From NCBI GenBank assembly GCA_963792125.1, contig CAWBVA010000012.1, positions 620,001 to 684,000 of the forward strand: a stretch of 64,000 nucleotides of DNA, in the 5' to 3' direction. Under the pieces are notes generated by a model. That model was not told the DNA's origin. It did not search any database and saw only the letters and a list, made by a program, of their open reading frames with translations. Below, piece after piece: positions 35,053 to 42,892 of the stretch (positions within the stretch are counted from its first letter, which is position 1; each line of letters opens with the position of its first letter). Made by a program: the position numbers and the translations under genes. This stretch comes from Methanocella_A sp963792125 (GTDB lineage: Archaea; Halobacteriota; Methanocellia; Methanocellales; Methanocellaceae).

Positions 35053-35459
35053 AGTTCAAGGCCCCCGGGCAGGAATCAGGTTCTTGACGGAAGACAGGAC
35101 GTCCTCAGTCAGTAGTAGTGGTAGTGGCGAAAGTAGTTTTTGCGGCGAAATAAAGGCGAAATAGCGCAGCTGTCAGGTTACCACCAGTTAATACTACAAG
35201 CCCACAGTATAAAAAAGTTGCCACGGCTACGGGCGCCCATATGGTAAATGCAGGCAGGGCGGGCGCTTTTAATGATTGCTGGCAGGTAAACAAGGGACGC
35301 CTCCGCGCCGGTCACGCGCGCGGGCGACGGACTGGCAGACAAAACACGATTGACCATCCCCGGCAAATCGACACTACCATCGTCAGCAGGGTAAAAGCGC
35401 AGTACACCAGCTCAGGCTATGCGCCCCTATCACACTCGCCTAGGGCACCAAGGATTTCT
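35053..35459. other. Non-coding spacer
   Basis: No convincing gene is seen. It includes a short AGTAGTAGTGGTAGTGG simple-sequence run (about 35113-35130) and, at 35417-35450, a degenerate copy of the dispersed ATGCGCCCC...GTCA-like motif followed by GCCTAGGGCACCAAGG. The promoter of thrS probably lies near the left end. Confidence 0.5.
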
Positions 35460-36437
35460 TTATTTGCCGCGGGCGCATGCTGACATCAGAAGAGCATCCG
35501 GGTTCAGGAGGTTCTGCGGCTTCCCGGCCAGAAAGGTCCTGATGTTTTCGACAGTGATCGCCATGCACTTCTCCCGGGCTTCCAGTGTGTTATAGGCCAC
35601 ATGCGGCGTCAGCAATACATTATCGAGCTTCGGCAACGGGCTGTCCGGCGGGAGCGGCTCCTCGTTGAAGACGTCGAGGCAGGCGCCGGCGATAAGGCCG
35701 CCTTCCAGCGCGCAGAGGAGTGCAATCTCGTCGATGACCGGGCCGCGCGCCGTGTTCACCAGTATAGCTGTCGGCTTCATGCGCGCGAACGCCTCCCGGC
35801 CGATCAGTCCTTCCGTCGCGGGCGTAAGCGGCAGGTGCACGGAAATGAAGTCACTGCGCTCGTATAATTCGTCGAGGCTGACGTACCTGAAGCCATATTC
35901 TCTCGCATGCTCTTCCGACCGGCGGACGTCGTAGGCGATCACGTCCATGCCGAAGCAGCTCGCGATCTCCGCGACACGCATGCCTATGCGGCCGGTGCCG
36001 ATCACGCCCATTGTCCGGCCGGCCAGCTCCCGCCCTTCCCAGGAGGTGCACTCAAAGCAGCCTTCCCGGATTGAGCGGTCGGCCTCCCGGACTTTCCGGA
36101 GAAAGGCCAGCAGCATGGCAAACACGTGCTCTGCGACAGCCTCGTCGGAATAGCCCGGCGCGTTAGCTACAGCCACGCCATGGCAGGTGGCCTCTTCGAG
36201 ATCGACGTCATCGTAGCCGGTCCGGGCCAGCGCCACCAGTTTCAGCGTCGTGTACTTGAATACGGTGGCAGACAGGCGAAAATGGGTGACGATGGCAATG
36301 TCGGCACCTTCGACCCTCGCCAGGAAGTCCTCCAGCGACTCGGGCCTGTCCTCGTAGACACGCAGTTCACCCAGCTGTTCCAGCTGTTCCCGGTAGACGT
36401 CTGGCATACAAATAGAATCTGTGGCGACGATGAGCAT
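35460..36437 (-). CDS. D-isomer-specific 2-hydroxyacid dehydrogenase
   Basis: 325 residues. The nucleotide-binding motif is GVIGTGRIGMRVAEIA. Catalytic residues are the arginine in NTARGPVIDE, the glutamate in FNEEPLPPD and the histidine in LLTPHVAYNT. N-terminal and C-terminal flavodoxin-like parts complete the family fold. The closest overall resemblance is to D-lactate dehydrogenase / phosphoglycerate dehydrogenase relatives without the ACT domain. It probably reduces a 2-oxoacid with NAD(P)H; the substrate is not determinable. It is a single gene, 80 bp downstream of the nucleotidyltransferase gene on the same strand. Confidence 0.85.
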   Translation of the reverse strand: MLIVATDSICMPDVYREQLEQLGELRVYEDRPESLEDFLARVEGADIAIVTHFRLSATVFKYTTLKLVALARTGYDDVDLEEATCHGVAVANAPGYSDEAVAEHVFAMLLAFLRKVREADRSIREGCFECTSWEGRELAGRTMGVIGTGRIGMRVAEIASCFGMDVIAYDVRRSEEHAREYGFRYVSLDELYERSDFISVHLPLTPATEGLIGREAFARMKPTAILVNTARGPVIDEIALLCALEGGLIAGACLDVFNEEPLPPDSPLPKLDNVLLTPHVAYNTLEAREKCMAITVENIRTFLAGKPQNLLNPDALLMSACARGK

Positions 36438-36517
36438 CGATCAAATAGTATGCGGGCGGGGAAAAGTCGGTTTGCCGTGGTCATGGCGGGAGGTCTCGGA
36501 GGTTCCGGGACCTTTAA

Positions 36518-37222
36518 TTACCGGCTGTCGATGCGCCGTCTCAGGGCCGGGTCTTCGGCGATGAGATCAGCCAGCACCTGCTCCACGCTCTCGTCCGGCG
36601 CCAGCGGCCGGTTGACGTAGACACCGGTCCGCCCAACGTCCGCGCGTCGCTCCAGCACCCGCATCCGCTCTTCGACGATCTGCTGGCTCACGTTCACCTT
36701 CTTTGCCACGACGCCCGGCGAGAGATCGGAAAGCGGTGTCTCGATGTGTCCCTCGGGCGTGGGCTCGATGAGCATGAGCCGCTTGTCCACGCCAGGCACC
36801 CGTTTCCCGTCCTTGACCTCTTTTAGCCCTACGGCGCCTCCGAACCGGTAGAACTCCAGCTCCACCTCCCGGGGCGGTATCAGTGGAAATGTGACCGACG
36901 TGTTATCTTCCAGCTCGACGTTGGCCTTGACCAGCGAACGGGGCGTCGCCTGGGTGATGGTCGTGCCGAGTACGGTAAAATCGTCCAGCGCCAGCAGCAC
37001 CTGCATGGAGCTGGCCACGAGAGGGATGAAGATGTCCACGTCGCTCGACGGCTTCACGTCGCCCCGGGCCACGCTGCCGAAAACCATGGAGTCCAGCCCT
37101 TTCTGCTCCAGCGCATCAAGTACCTCCTGTGCCCTGCCACGCAGGCGGCGGAAGTCCTCCCAGCGGATGGTATCGTAGACGACCTCTTTACGTTCGCCCA
37201 TCTCTGCGGTCTTACGTCTCAA
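36518..37222 (-). CDS. Nucleotidyltransferase-domain protein (COG2413 type)
   Basis: 234 residues. A TTG at 37222 with GGTGAT upstream gives the start MRRKTAEMGERKEV; ATG 37201 is a shorter option. The nucleotidyltransferase signature is MVFGSVARGDVKPSSDVDIFI (GS followed by DxD). The C-terminal part (about 165-210) contains KKVNVSQQIVEERMRVLERR, a helix-turn-helix-like region that may bind nucleic acid. It is an archaeal family of polymerase-beta-like nucleotidyltransferases with no fixed function. It starts 5 bp after the cutA stop, so the two are co-transcribed. Confidence 0.75.
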   Translation of the reverse strand: MRRKTAEMGERKEVVYDTIRWEDFRRLRGRAQEVLDALEQKGLDSMVFGSVARGDVKPSSDVDIFIPLVASSMQVLLALDDFTVLGTTITQATPRSLVKANVELEDNTSVTFPLIPPREVELEFYRFGGAVGLKEVKDGKRVPGVDKRLMLIEPTPEGHIETPLSDLSPGVVAKKVNVSQQIVEERMRVLERRADVGRTGVYVNRPLAPDESVEQVLADLIAEDPALRRRIDSR

Positions 37223-37226
37223 GGGA

Positions 37227-37536
37227 TCACCCGGTCTCTCTGCCCACCCAGTCCAGGTAGCCCTCGGAGCCCGCAGCGATCTTCCAGGAGGTAATGCACG
37301 GCACCTCGTAGGAGTGCATCTCCTTAACCCTTTTGATCACATCCGGGGACCAGGGCCGTCCGGGTCTTACAGATCATCGCCACCTCGCTGCACTCGTCCA
37401 TGCGGCCTTCCCAGCGGAACGCCGAGGTGATGGGCCAGCAGTTCACGCAGGCGACCAGCCGATCCTCGACCAGCGCCCTGGCGATGCTCCGGGCCTCATC
37501 CGCATCCTTCACGGTAACGTAAACTGTCGAATACAT
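37227..37536 (-). pseudogene. cutA: CutA divalent-ion tolerance protein, one frameshift
   Basis: The N-terminal 62 residues (STVYVTVKDADEARSIARAL, LVACVNCWPITSAFRWEG) are typical CutA1. At about 37345 the frame breaks in a CCCC run after TRTALVP. The following frame gives DVIKRVKEMHSYEVPCITSW and then GYLDWVGRETG, the normal CutA end, with TGA at 37227-37229. Removing one C restores a protein of about 102 residues, the family length. CutA forms trimers and has been linked to copper tolerance, though its role is debated. It is probably functional if the indel is a sequence error. Confidence 0.8.
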
Positions 37537-37712
37537 CTGTACAAGCGTCTTTCATGCCTGCTACATATTAATATCGCAGACTTCATTCCCCGGGTTGCCC
37601 GGCATTGCGGGCGGTGATTGGCGGCATGTGGCCGCTATACAGGACGTGAACGTATTTATATGAAATATTACTATGCTGTGATTGATATTCGGATTAATGG
37701 GGAGAACTTACT

Positions 37713-39413
37713 TTGGTTGATTTTATCTGGGTCGCAGTTATCATAGGCTTCGCGCTCTGGTGGATGGGCGTCTATGCACTCAACAAGGCCGGAGTGTTGA
37801 AGCGCTTTAACATGACGGCATACGGGCCGCTTATTATGTGGAGGACGTACCGGGGCCAGGGCTTACTCGAAGCGCTTTCAGCGCCGAAGACGTTCTGGAA
37901 GGCGTTGTTTTCCCTGTGCATCCCGCTGGTTTTCGTCTCCATGATCATCATGCTGGCGATGATCCTCATCGTCGATGTCGTCATGATCGTCAAGACGCCG
38001 GCGCCCAGTGTGGCGACCGCGCCTCAGAACATCCTTGTCATCCCGGGTGTCAACCAGTTTGTGCCGTTCGTCTGGGGATGGCTTGCGCTCGTTGTCGCCA
38101 TGGTGGTGCATGAGCTCGGCCACGCGGTGATGGCACGGGCCGAGAACATCAAAGTCAAGTCACTGGGATTGCTGCTTGCCCCCATTCCGCTCGGCGCATT
38201 TGCGGAAATCGACGAGGAGGAGATGTTCGGCACAAAATCTGAAGGCACGACGGGAGAAGTCCTCGGGCCAATGGACACTAAAGCGGCCGGGGAAGGCAAG
38301 CGTACGGCATCGAGCATGGGGCAGGTCCGCATCCTCAGCGCCGGAGTGATCTCCAATTTCCTGATCGCCATCGTCGCGTTCCTGCTGCTGTTCGGGCCGG
38401 TGCTCGGCGCCATAGCGGCGACGAACTCCGGGATGGCAGTCGTGAACGTGGCGCCGGGGACGCAGGCCTACGATATCGGCATCCACAATAACATGATCAT
38501 CAACTCGGTGGACGGCGTCAACGTATCCACGCCCGGCCAGTTCAACGATTACCTGCGGGCCCACGCTGGCAGCAACGTGACTATCCAGGGCATGCAGGGC
38601 AGTCAGGCAGTCAGCTATACGCTGAACGCAGGCGACGCGAAGGGGCTTTACATCCTCGGCGTCGTACCGGACTTCCCGGCGGCGCAGGCAGGCATAGGCC
38701 CGAACATGCAGATGGTCTCTGTCGATGACACCCCTATCAGGAACAACGCGGAGTACACCGCGTTCATGGCCAATACCACGCCCGGACAGACGGTCAACGT
38801 CGGCCTGATCGCGCAGAACGGCACCATGCTGAACACTACGCTGGTCCTCGCCAGCGGCGCGCAGCCTAAAGGCTACATGGGCTTTGGCGGTGCCGACCTG
38901 TCGGACAACTCGATAGGGATACTCGTAGGCACGTTCGACGCGAAGGGGCAGCTGTCGTTGCTCCAGAACATGCTCAGCCCTACTGGTAATAATATCGTGG
39001 ACAAGGCCCTGTCTGTGGTCGAAGGCCTCGCAGTCATCATGTTCATGCCGCTCTGGGAGGTCATGGGCGGCTTCACGGGAATCAGCGTGTTCCAGAGCGA
39101 CCTGGCCAGCTTATATCATCCGATCGGCTGGGCGGCCGGGCTGGGCAATACCGTCTTCTATATGGCGCTGGCCCTCTTCTGGATCGGCTGGCTCAACATG
39201 AACGTCGGCCTGTTCAACTGCCTGCCCATGATACCGCTGGACGGCGGGCACATCTTCCGCGAGGTCACCCGCGTCTCGGTGGGCCGGTTCATCCGCGACG
39301 ACAAGAAAGTTGACCGCATCTCCAAGGCCATCGTGAACGGGTTTGCCATCACGCTGTTCTCGTCGCTGGTGTTCATGATCGTAGCGCCTTACATAGTGCA
39401 CGGATTAGTGTAA
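37713..39413 (+). CDS. Site-2 protease (M50) with internal PDZ domains
   Basis: 566 residues starting with TTG at 37713, with GGGGAG upstream. Membrane helices lie at both ends. The zinc motif HELGHAVMARAE is near residue 132 and the third ligand LDGGHIFREV near residue 509. Between them is an extracytoplasmic region with two PDZ-like repeats (around INSVDGVNVSTPGQFN and MVSVDDTPIRNNAEY). The arrangement is typical of archaeal membrane-bound zinc proteases that cut transmembrane segments of signalling or regulatory proteins. The gene is monocistronic and followed by repeat-rich spacer DNA. Confidence 0.88.
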   Translation: MVDFIWVAVIIGFALWWMGVYALNKAGVLKRFNMTAYGPLIMWRTYRGQGLLEALSAPKTFWKALFSLCIPLVFVSMIIMLAMILIVDVVMIVKTPAPSVATAPQNILVIPGVNQFVPFVWGWLALVVAMVVHELGHAVMARAENIKVKSLGLLLAPIPLGAFAEIDEEEMFGTKSEGTTGEVLGPMDTKAAGEGKRTASSMGQVRILSAGVISNFLIAIVAFLLLFGPVLGAIAATNSGMAVVNVAPGTQAYDIGIHNNMIINSVDGVNVSTPGQFNDYLRAHAGSNVTIQGMQGSQAVSYTLNAGDAKGLYILGVVPDFPAAQAGIGPNMQMVSVDDTPIRNNAEYTAFMANTTPGQTVNVGLIAQNGTMLNTTLVLASGAQPKGYMGFGGADLSDNSIGILVGTFDAKGQLSLLQNMLSPTGNNIVDKALSVVEGLAVIMFMPLWEVMGGFTGISVFQSDLASLYHPIGWAAGLGNTVFYMALALFWIGWLNMNVGLFNCLPMIPLDGGHIFREVTRVSVGRFIRDDKKVDRISKAIVNGFAITLFSSLVFMIVAPYIVHGLV

Positions 39414-39793
39414 TAGCACTAAGGGCGCACTAAGGGCGCAAAGTACGGTCTTTTTTACTTTTTTATCCACAGATGTGTATTTGAAATTTTTTAAAGTTAG
39501 TCTTGGCGCCCTTGGCCCTTGGCGCCCTTGGCGAGCCTTAAACTGTTCTTTGTGTTCCGGTACGCAATGCCAAGACAGGGCTGCGTCATTGTTGTTGTAC
39601 AGGCAATGCGCCCCCTGTCACGCCCGCCAAGGGCGCCAAGGGCCAAGGGCGCCAAGACTGAAAAATAACATTACTGACAAGAAGAACGTATAAAAGAAAC
39701 AGGAACGACGATACAAAGGTCAACAAAAAAAGAAGAATCGTTTAGCCACTAAGGACTTTGTGCCCTCCGTGCCCTCCGTGCCCTCGGTGTTTT
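39414..39793. repeat. Repeat-rich spacer with a perfect 35-bp inverted repeat
   Basis: 39499-39533 and 39626-39660 are exact reverse complements over 35 nt (core CGCCAAGGGCGCCAAGGGCC), separated by 92 nt. Just before the right arm is the dispersed motif GCAATGCGCCCCCTGTCACG. Flanking partial repeats of CACTAAGGGCGCA (39419-39440) and CCCTCCGTGCCCTC (39761-39785) are also present. No gene is seen. The element lies between two convergent genes. Confidence 0.85.
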
Positions 39794-40210
39794 TTATTTC
39801 CGCTTGCCCTTCGTCATTTGCTGATGCTGGCGGGACTTTGACTCCATCTTCAGGTAGCCCTTCGAGGTGAGCCAGCCTATCAGGAAACTCTGGAGGATGA
39901 CGAGCGCGAAGACGATCACGAAGGCCAGGAGCAACGCGACGATGCTGCCTACCATGGACGTGAGGATGGAGATCGTGCCGCCCAGGCCGAGTGCGAAGAT
40001 AATGGCGAACGGCAGCGTATAGACGGCGCTGTAAATCATCCTGGAACGCTGGTCCGCATACTTCCCGAAGTACGGGGCGATGATGTACATGATGATACAC
40101 AGTATAACCCATGAGCCCAGGAACGTGACGAGGGTCAGCAGGACGAAATCTGTGATGCCGGCGGTCGTCGAGAGATCTACCCCGCCGGTAGAGTTGTTTA
40201 CTGCTTGCAT
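39794..40210 (-). CDS. Small membrane protein, four predicted helices
   Basis: 138 residues beginning MQAVNNSTGGVDLSTTAG. Four hydrophobic helices follow (about 20-45, 62-80, 82-105 and 104-122). A basic loop KYADQRSRMIYSAVY separates helices 1 and 2. The C-terminus is polar and basic (KMESKSRQHQQMTKGKRK). I recognise no family. It might belong to a methanogen-specific group of small membrane proteins. It ends inside a CACTAAGG-type repeat, so its last codons adjoin non-coding DNA. Confidence 0.55.
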   Translation of the reverse strand: MQAVNNSTGGVDLSTTAGITDFVLLTLVTFLGSWVILCIIMYIIAPYFGKYADQRSRMIYSAVYTLPFAIIFALGLGGTISILTSMVGSIVALLLAFVIVFALVILQSFLIGWLTSKGYLKMESKSRQHQQMTKGKRK

Positions 40211-40350
40211 AGCTATCAGCCGTTACAATACGCTTGGAGATAATAAAGCTAATGGAAAAATTATAAGGGCCGGACTGTCACTCGTCGCTTCTCGACGCTG
40301 ATGCCCGCTATCCATCGAGATACGAGCACTGGCAATCTATATATCTATTT

Positions 40351-41199
40351 TCATGCAGTAATCATCGTGCGTCGCTTTTCTTCCGGGCTGTCCGCGGCTT
40401 CGGCGCGGAACTTCAGGTAGTCCTCGACCGGCCCGGGGTACTCGACCGACAGTGCCTTGCCCGGGCAGACGCGGATGCACTGGAAGCACCGCAGCCCGTC
40501 GATGCATTTCCATGTGAACTCCGGGAACTTCTCTCCTGTGTTTATGCTCCTGGTAGGGCAGGACTTCTTGCACGTCTCGCAGAACAGGCATTGCTCCTGG
40601 TTGAACAGGATTTTTCCCTCGATGTCCTTGCGCATCTTCTTTACGAGCGCCGCATGTGGCTTGCCGTGGTACGCGGCAAAGAACGGGGTCGGGCTGGCCA
40701 GTTTCTCAGGGTCGAGGCTGTGTCCTGCGGCCTTCGCTGCCAGTATTTTGTCCACGAACTCATCTACGGTCCGGAGATCGCGTTCGTCCGGCCTTCCGGC
40801 GTTGACCTTGAGCTCGCGTCCCTGCGGGTAATCGTCACTGCCCTCGATCTTCAGCCCGCCCAGGATCCTGTATCCCTTCTTCGCGAGCACGCTGGCCGCA
40901 TCGTACAGGCTGTCGCCTGCGGTGGCCCCGCCGTAGGTGGTGAAAACAAAAGCGCTGGTGCCTTTAACCTTCTTCAGCCCCTTGAGGAAGTCCGAGAAAA
41001 ATTTCGGCGGGTAGCCGAAGTACGTGGGGAAGCCCACGCCGAGGATCTCTATGCCCTCCAGCGCCTCGGGGAAGTCGGCTGCATCCTCGTGCATCAGCGG
41101 GGTGACAGTGTACCCTTCGCCCTGCAGTCGCTCGTAGAGCGCATAGGCGACCTTCTCCGTATTACCGGTCTGTGAAAAGTAGACGATCGTCGATCTCAT
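40351..41199 (-). CDS. EFR1-type flavodoxin/ferredoxin fusion protein
   Basis: 282 residues. Residues 1-160 form a flavodoxin-like domain with the FMN phosphate loop YFSQTGNTEKVAYAL and FTTYGGATAGDS. Residues 190-255 form a ferredoxin-like domain: a first motif CLFCETCKKSCP (complete) and a second CIDGLRCFQCIRVCP, in which the first spacing is longer than usual. This order matches the EFR1 family of electron-transfer proteins common in anaerobes. It probably shuttles electrons between ferredoxin-level donors and an unidentified acceptor. No neighbour suggests the partner. Confidence 0.85.
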   Translation of the reverse strand: MRSTIVYFSQTGNTEKVAYALYERLQGEGYTVTPLMHEDAADFPEALEGIEILGVGFPTYFGYPPKFFSDFLKGLKKVKGTSAFVFTTYGGATAGDSLYDAASVLAKKGYRILGGLKIEGSDDYPQGRELKVNAGRPDERDLRTVDEFVDKILAAKAAGHSLDPEKLASPTPFFAAYHGKPHAALVKKMRKDIEGKILFNQEQCLFCETCKKSCPTRSINTGEKFPEFTWKCIDGLRCFQCIRVCPGKALSVEYPGPVEDYLKFRAEAADSPEEKRRTMITA

Positions 41200-41296
41200 A
41201 AAGTGATCAGATCGTAGATGCGGCGCATTCTATGTAAAGTTTCCCGGCATGGCATTGCAGGGCAGGCGTAATAGCCCGCCCCTGCCTTCTGCCGGT

Positions 41297-41778
41297 CTAG
41301 CAGAACCCGCCGCCCCACCAGCCATTGATGAAGACGTTCGGGAAGAGAATTCCCTGCGGGCCGAACAGGCCCTGGTAGCCGAAGAGTCCCAGCGGGCCGA
41401 AGAGGTCGGTCGGGCCGAACATGCCCAGCGGGCCGAACATGCTGTAGCCTCCGCCCAGCCCGACGCCGAACCCTGCACCTAACCCTGAGAAGCTGGAAGC
41501 GCCGAAGCCTGCGCCGAAGCCCCCGAGACCGCCGCCAATGCCGCCGGCCGCAAAGTTGCTGCTGGCGACGCCTTTAGCGCCTGCACCTATGCCGGCAGCG
41601 CCCACAGCCGTGCTGCCTGCGCTGGCCGCTCCGCCGGCCGTGCCTGCCGCTCCGCCGGCGGCACCTGCCGATCCGCCTGCCACCGCGATCCACCTGCTCC
41701 GCCCGCAGCCATGGCTGGCGTGACTAATGCCATAATGACCAGGGCGGTCACTATAAGTAGAGTAAATCTCCTGAACAT
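41297..41778 (-). pseudogene. Glycine-rich secreted protein 2, one frameshift
   Basis: ATG 41778 is preceded by GGGGG (41784-41788) with 5-nt spacing, the same leader pattern as at 1767. A signal peptide (FTLLIVTALVIMALVTPAMA) is followed by AGGAGGS. The frame breaks near 41688 in a CG-rich run, then continues as GGSAGAAGGAAGTAGG and later FGPLGMFGPTDLFGPLG repeats, ending GWWGGGFC at a TAG (41297-41299). Adding one G restores about 160 residues. The mature protein is composed of Gly, Ala, Phe and Pro and ends in Phe-Cys like protein 1. Probably extracellular or envelope-associated; function unknown. Confidence 0.6.
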
Positions 41779-42001
41779 CGAATCCCCCACGATAAATACT
41801 GGCCTTCGAACCGTAAAAAGGATATTGCGGTAAACGAGCGGAACACGGCCCGGTGGACGAAAGATAATGCTGATCGGGCTGGCGCCGGACGAACCTGTTC
41901 GCCGGAGACAACGACCCGGGGTAAAAAATTGGTGACAGGCATGACAGGCCTGTCACACGGCTCAATGGAGCCGACTCCCTGCTATGATACGATCTCCAGG
42001 G

Positions 42002-42636
42002 CTAATACAGTCCCCTGGAGAGCCCGGTGCTGCCAAGGCCATACTGGCTGCCGACAGGGCTGCCAAAAGAGCTTCCCAGAGAGCTGCCAAGGCCACAAGA
42101 GTTGCCAAGCCCGAGCGGGCTGCCATAAGAGCTGCCAAGGAGCTGCTGCCGACTGGGCTGCCAATGGAGTCGGGCTGCCATAAGAGCTACCAACCCGAGC
42201 GGGCTGCCATAAGAGCCGCCATGCCACACGGACTGCCAAGCCCGAGCGGGCTGCCATATGCGCCGCCCAATCCAAGCGGGCTGCCTATTCCGCCGAAACC
42301 TGTCCCGACAGGGCCGCCAATTCCATACGGACTGCCGATAGGACCACCGAAACCTGTCCCGACAGGGCCGCCAATTCCACAGGCACCGTCGATTGGTCCG
42401 CCAAAGCCGGCCCCGATGGGCCCGCACGCTGGTATTGCTGCTGGCACAGGAGCTGCGACGGGCACAGGTACCGCAACCGGTACGGGCACCGGCCTGCCGA
42501 ATAGTCCGAACGGGAACAGGCTGCCAAAACCGAGGCCACAGCCGCCAAAGGGCCCGAACCACGCCACAGCGGGCGCCGCCATCCCGAGAACTGCTATGCC
42601 AACCAGGCAGAAGACTGCCATTTTCTTTAAATCCAT
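42002..42636 (-). pseudogene. Glycine-rich secreted protein 3, multiple frameshifts
   Basis: ATG 42636 follows GGGGG (42643-42647). The signal peptide (MAVFCLVGIAVLGMAAPAVA) is followed by WFGPFGGCGLGFG as in protein 1, then a valine/proline stretch and repeats GIGGPVGTGFGGPIGSP. From about 42222 leftward the pattern GSYGSPLGLGS continues only by four successive frame changes, each cured by restoring one G to a GG pair, ending GLSRGLY at TAG (42002-42004). The intact protein would have about 210 residues. The repeat unit GSPLGLGSSYGSP has about 30 nt periodicity. Function unknown; probably exported and structural. Confidence 0.6.
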
Positions 42637-42892
42637 ATAATTCCCCCTACGATTGGAATTGCACCATTTATCAGCAAAAGAGAAATGCCTTCATTTACCG
42701 GAAAGAAGGCTCTTTTCCATAGTATAATGTGGGCAATTTAAATGGCTGGCTGTCGCCTGCGGCCGGCAAAACCATCCCCGTTGCGGCATTCGCGGACCGT
42801 CGGCCCCGGAGGCGTTAAGATTATATCTAATAACCTTAAAGTAAACGTGAACGCACATCTGATTTCCATTAATGTGGCGTGGATGGTAGCTT

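Noticed and set aside
39414..39793. Interpretation of the long inverted repeats as ordinary transcription terminators
   Set aside because: Archaeal terminators are mainly T-runs. Stems of 35-41 perfect base pairs with long loops and repeated units are far more than needed, although they may still affect 3' ends.
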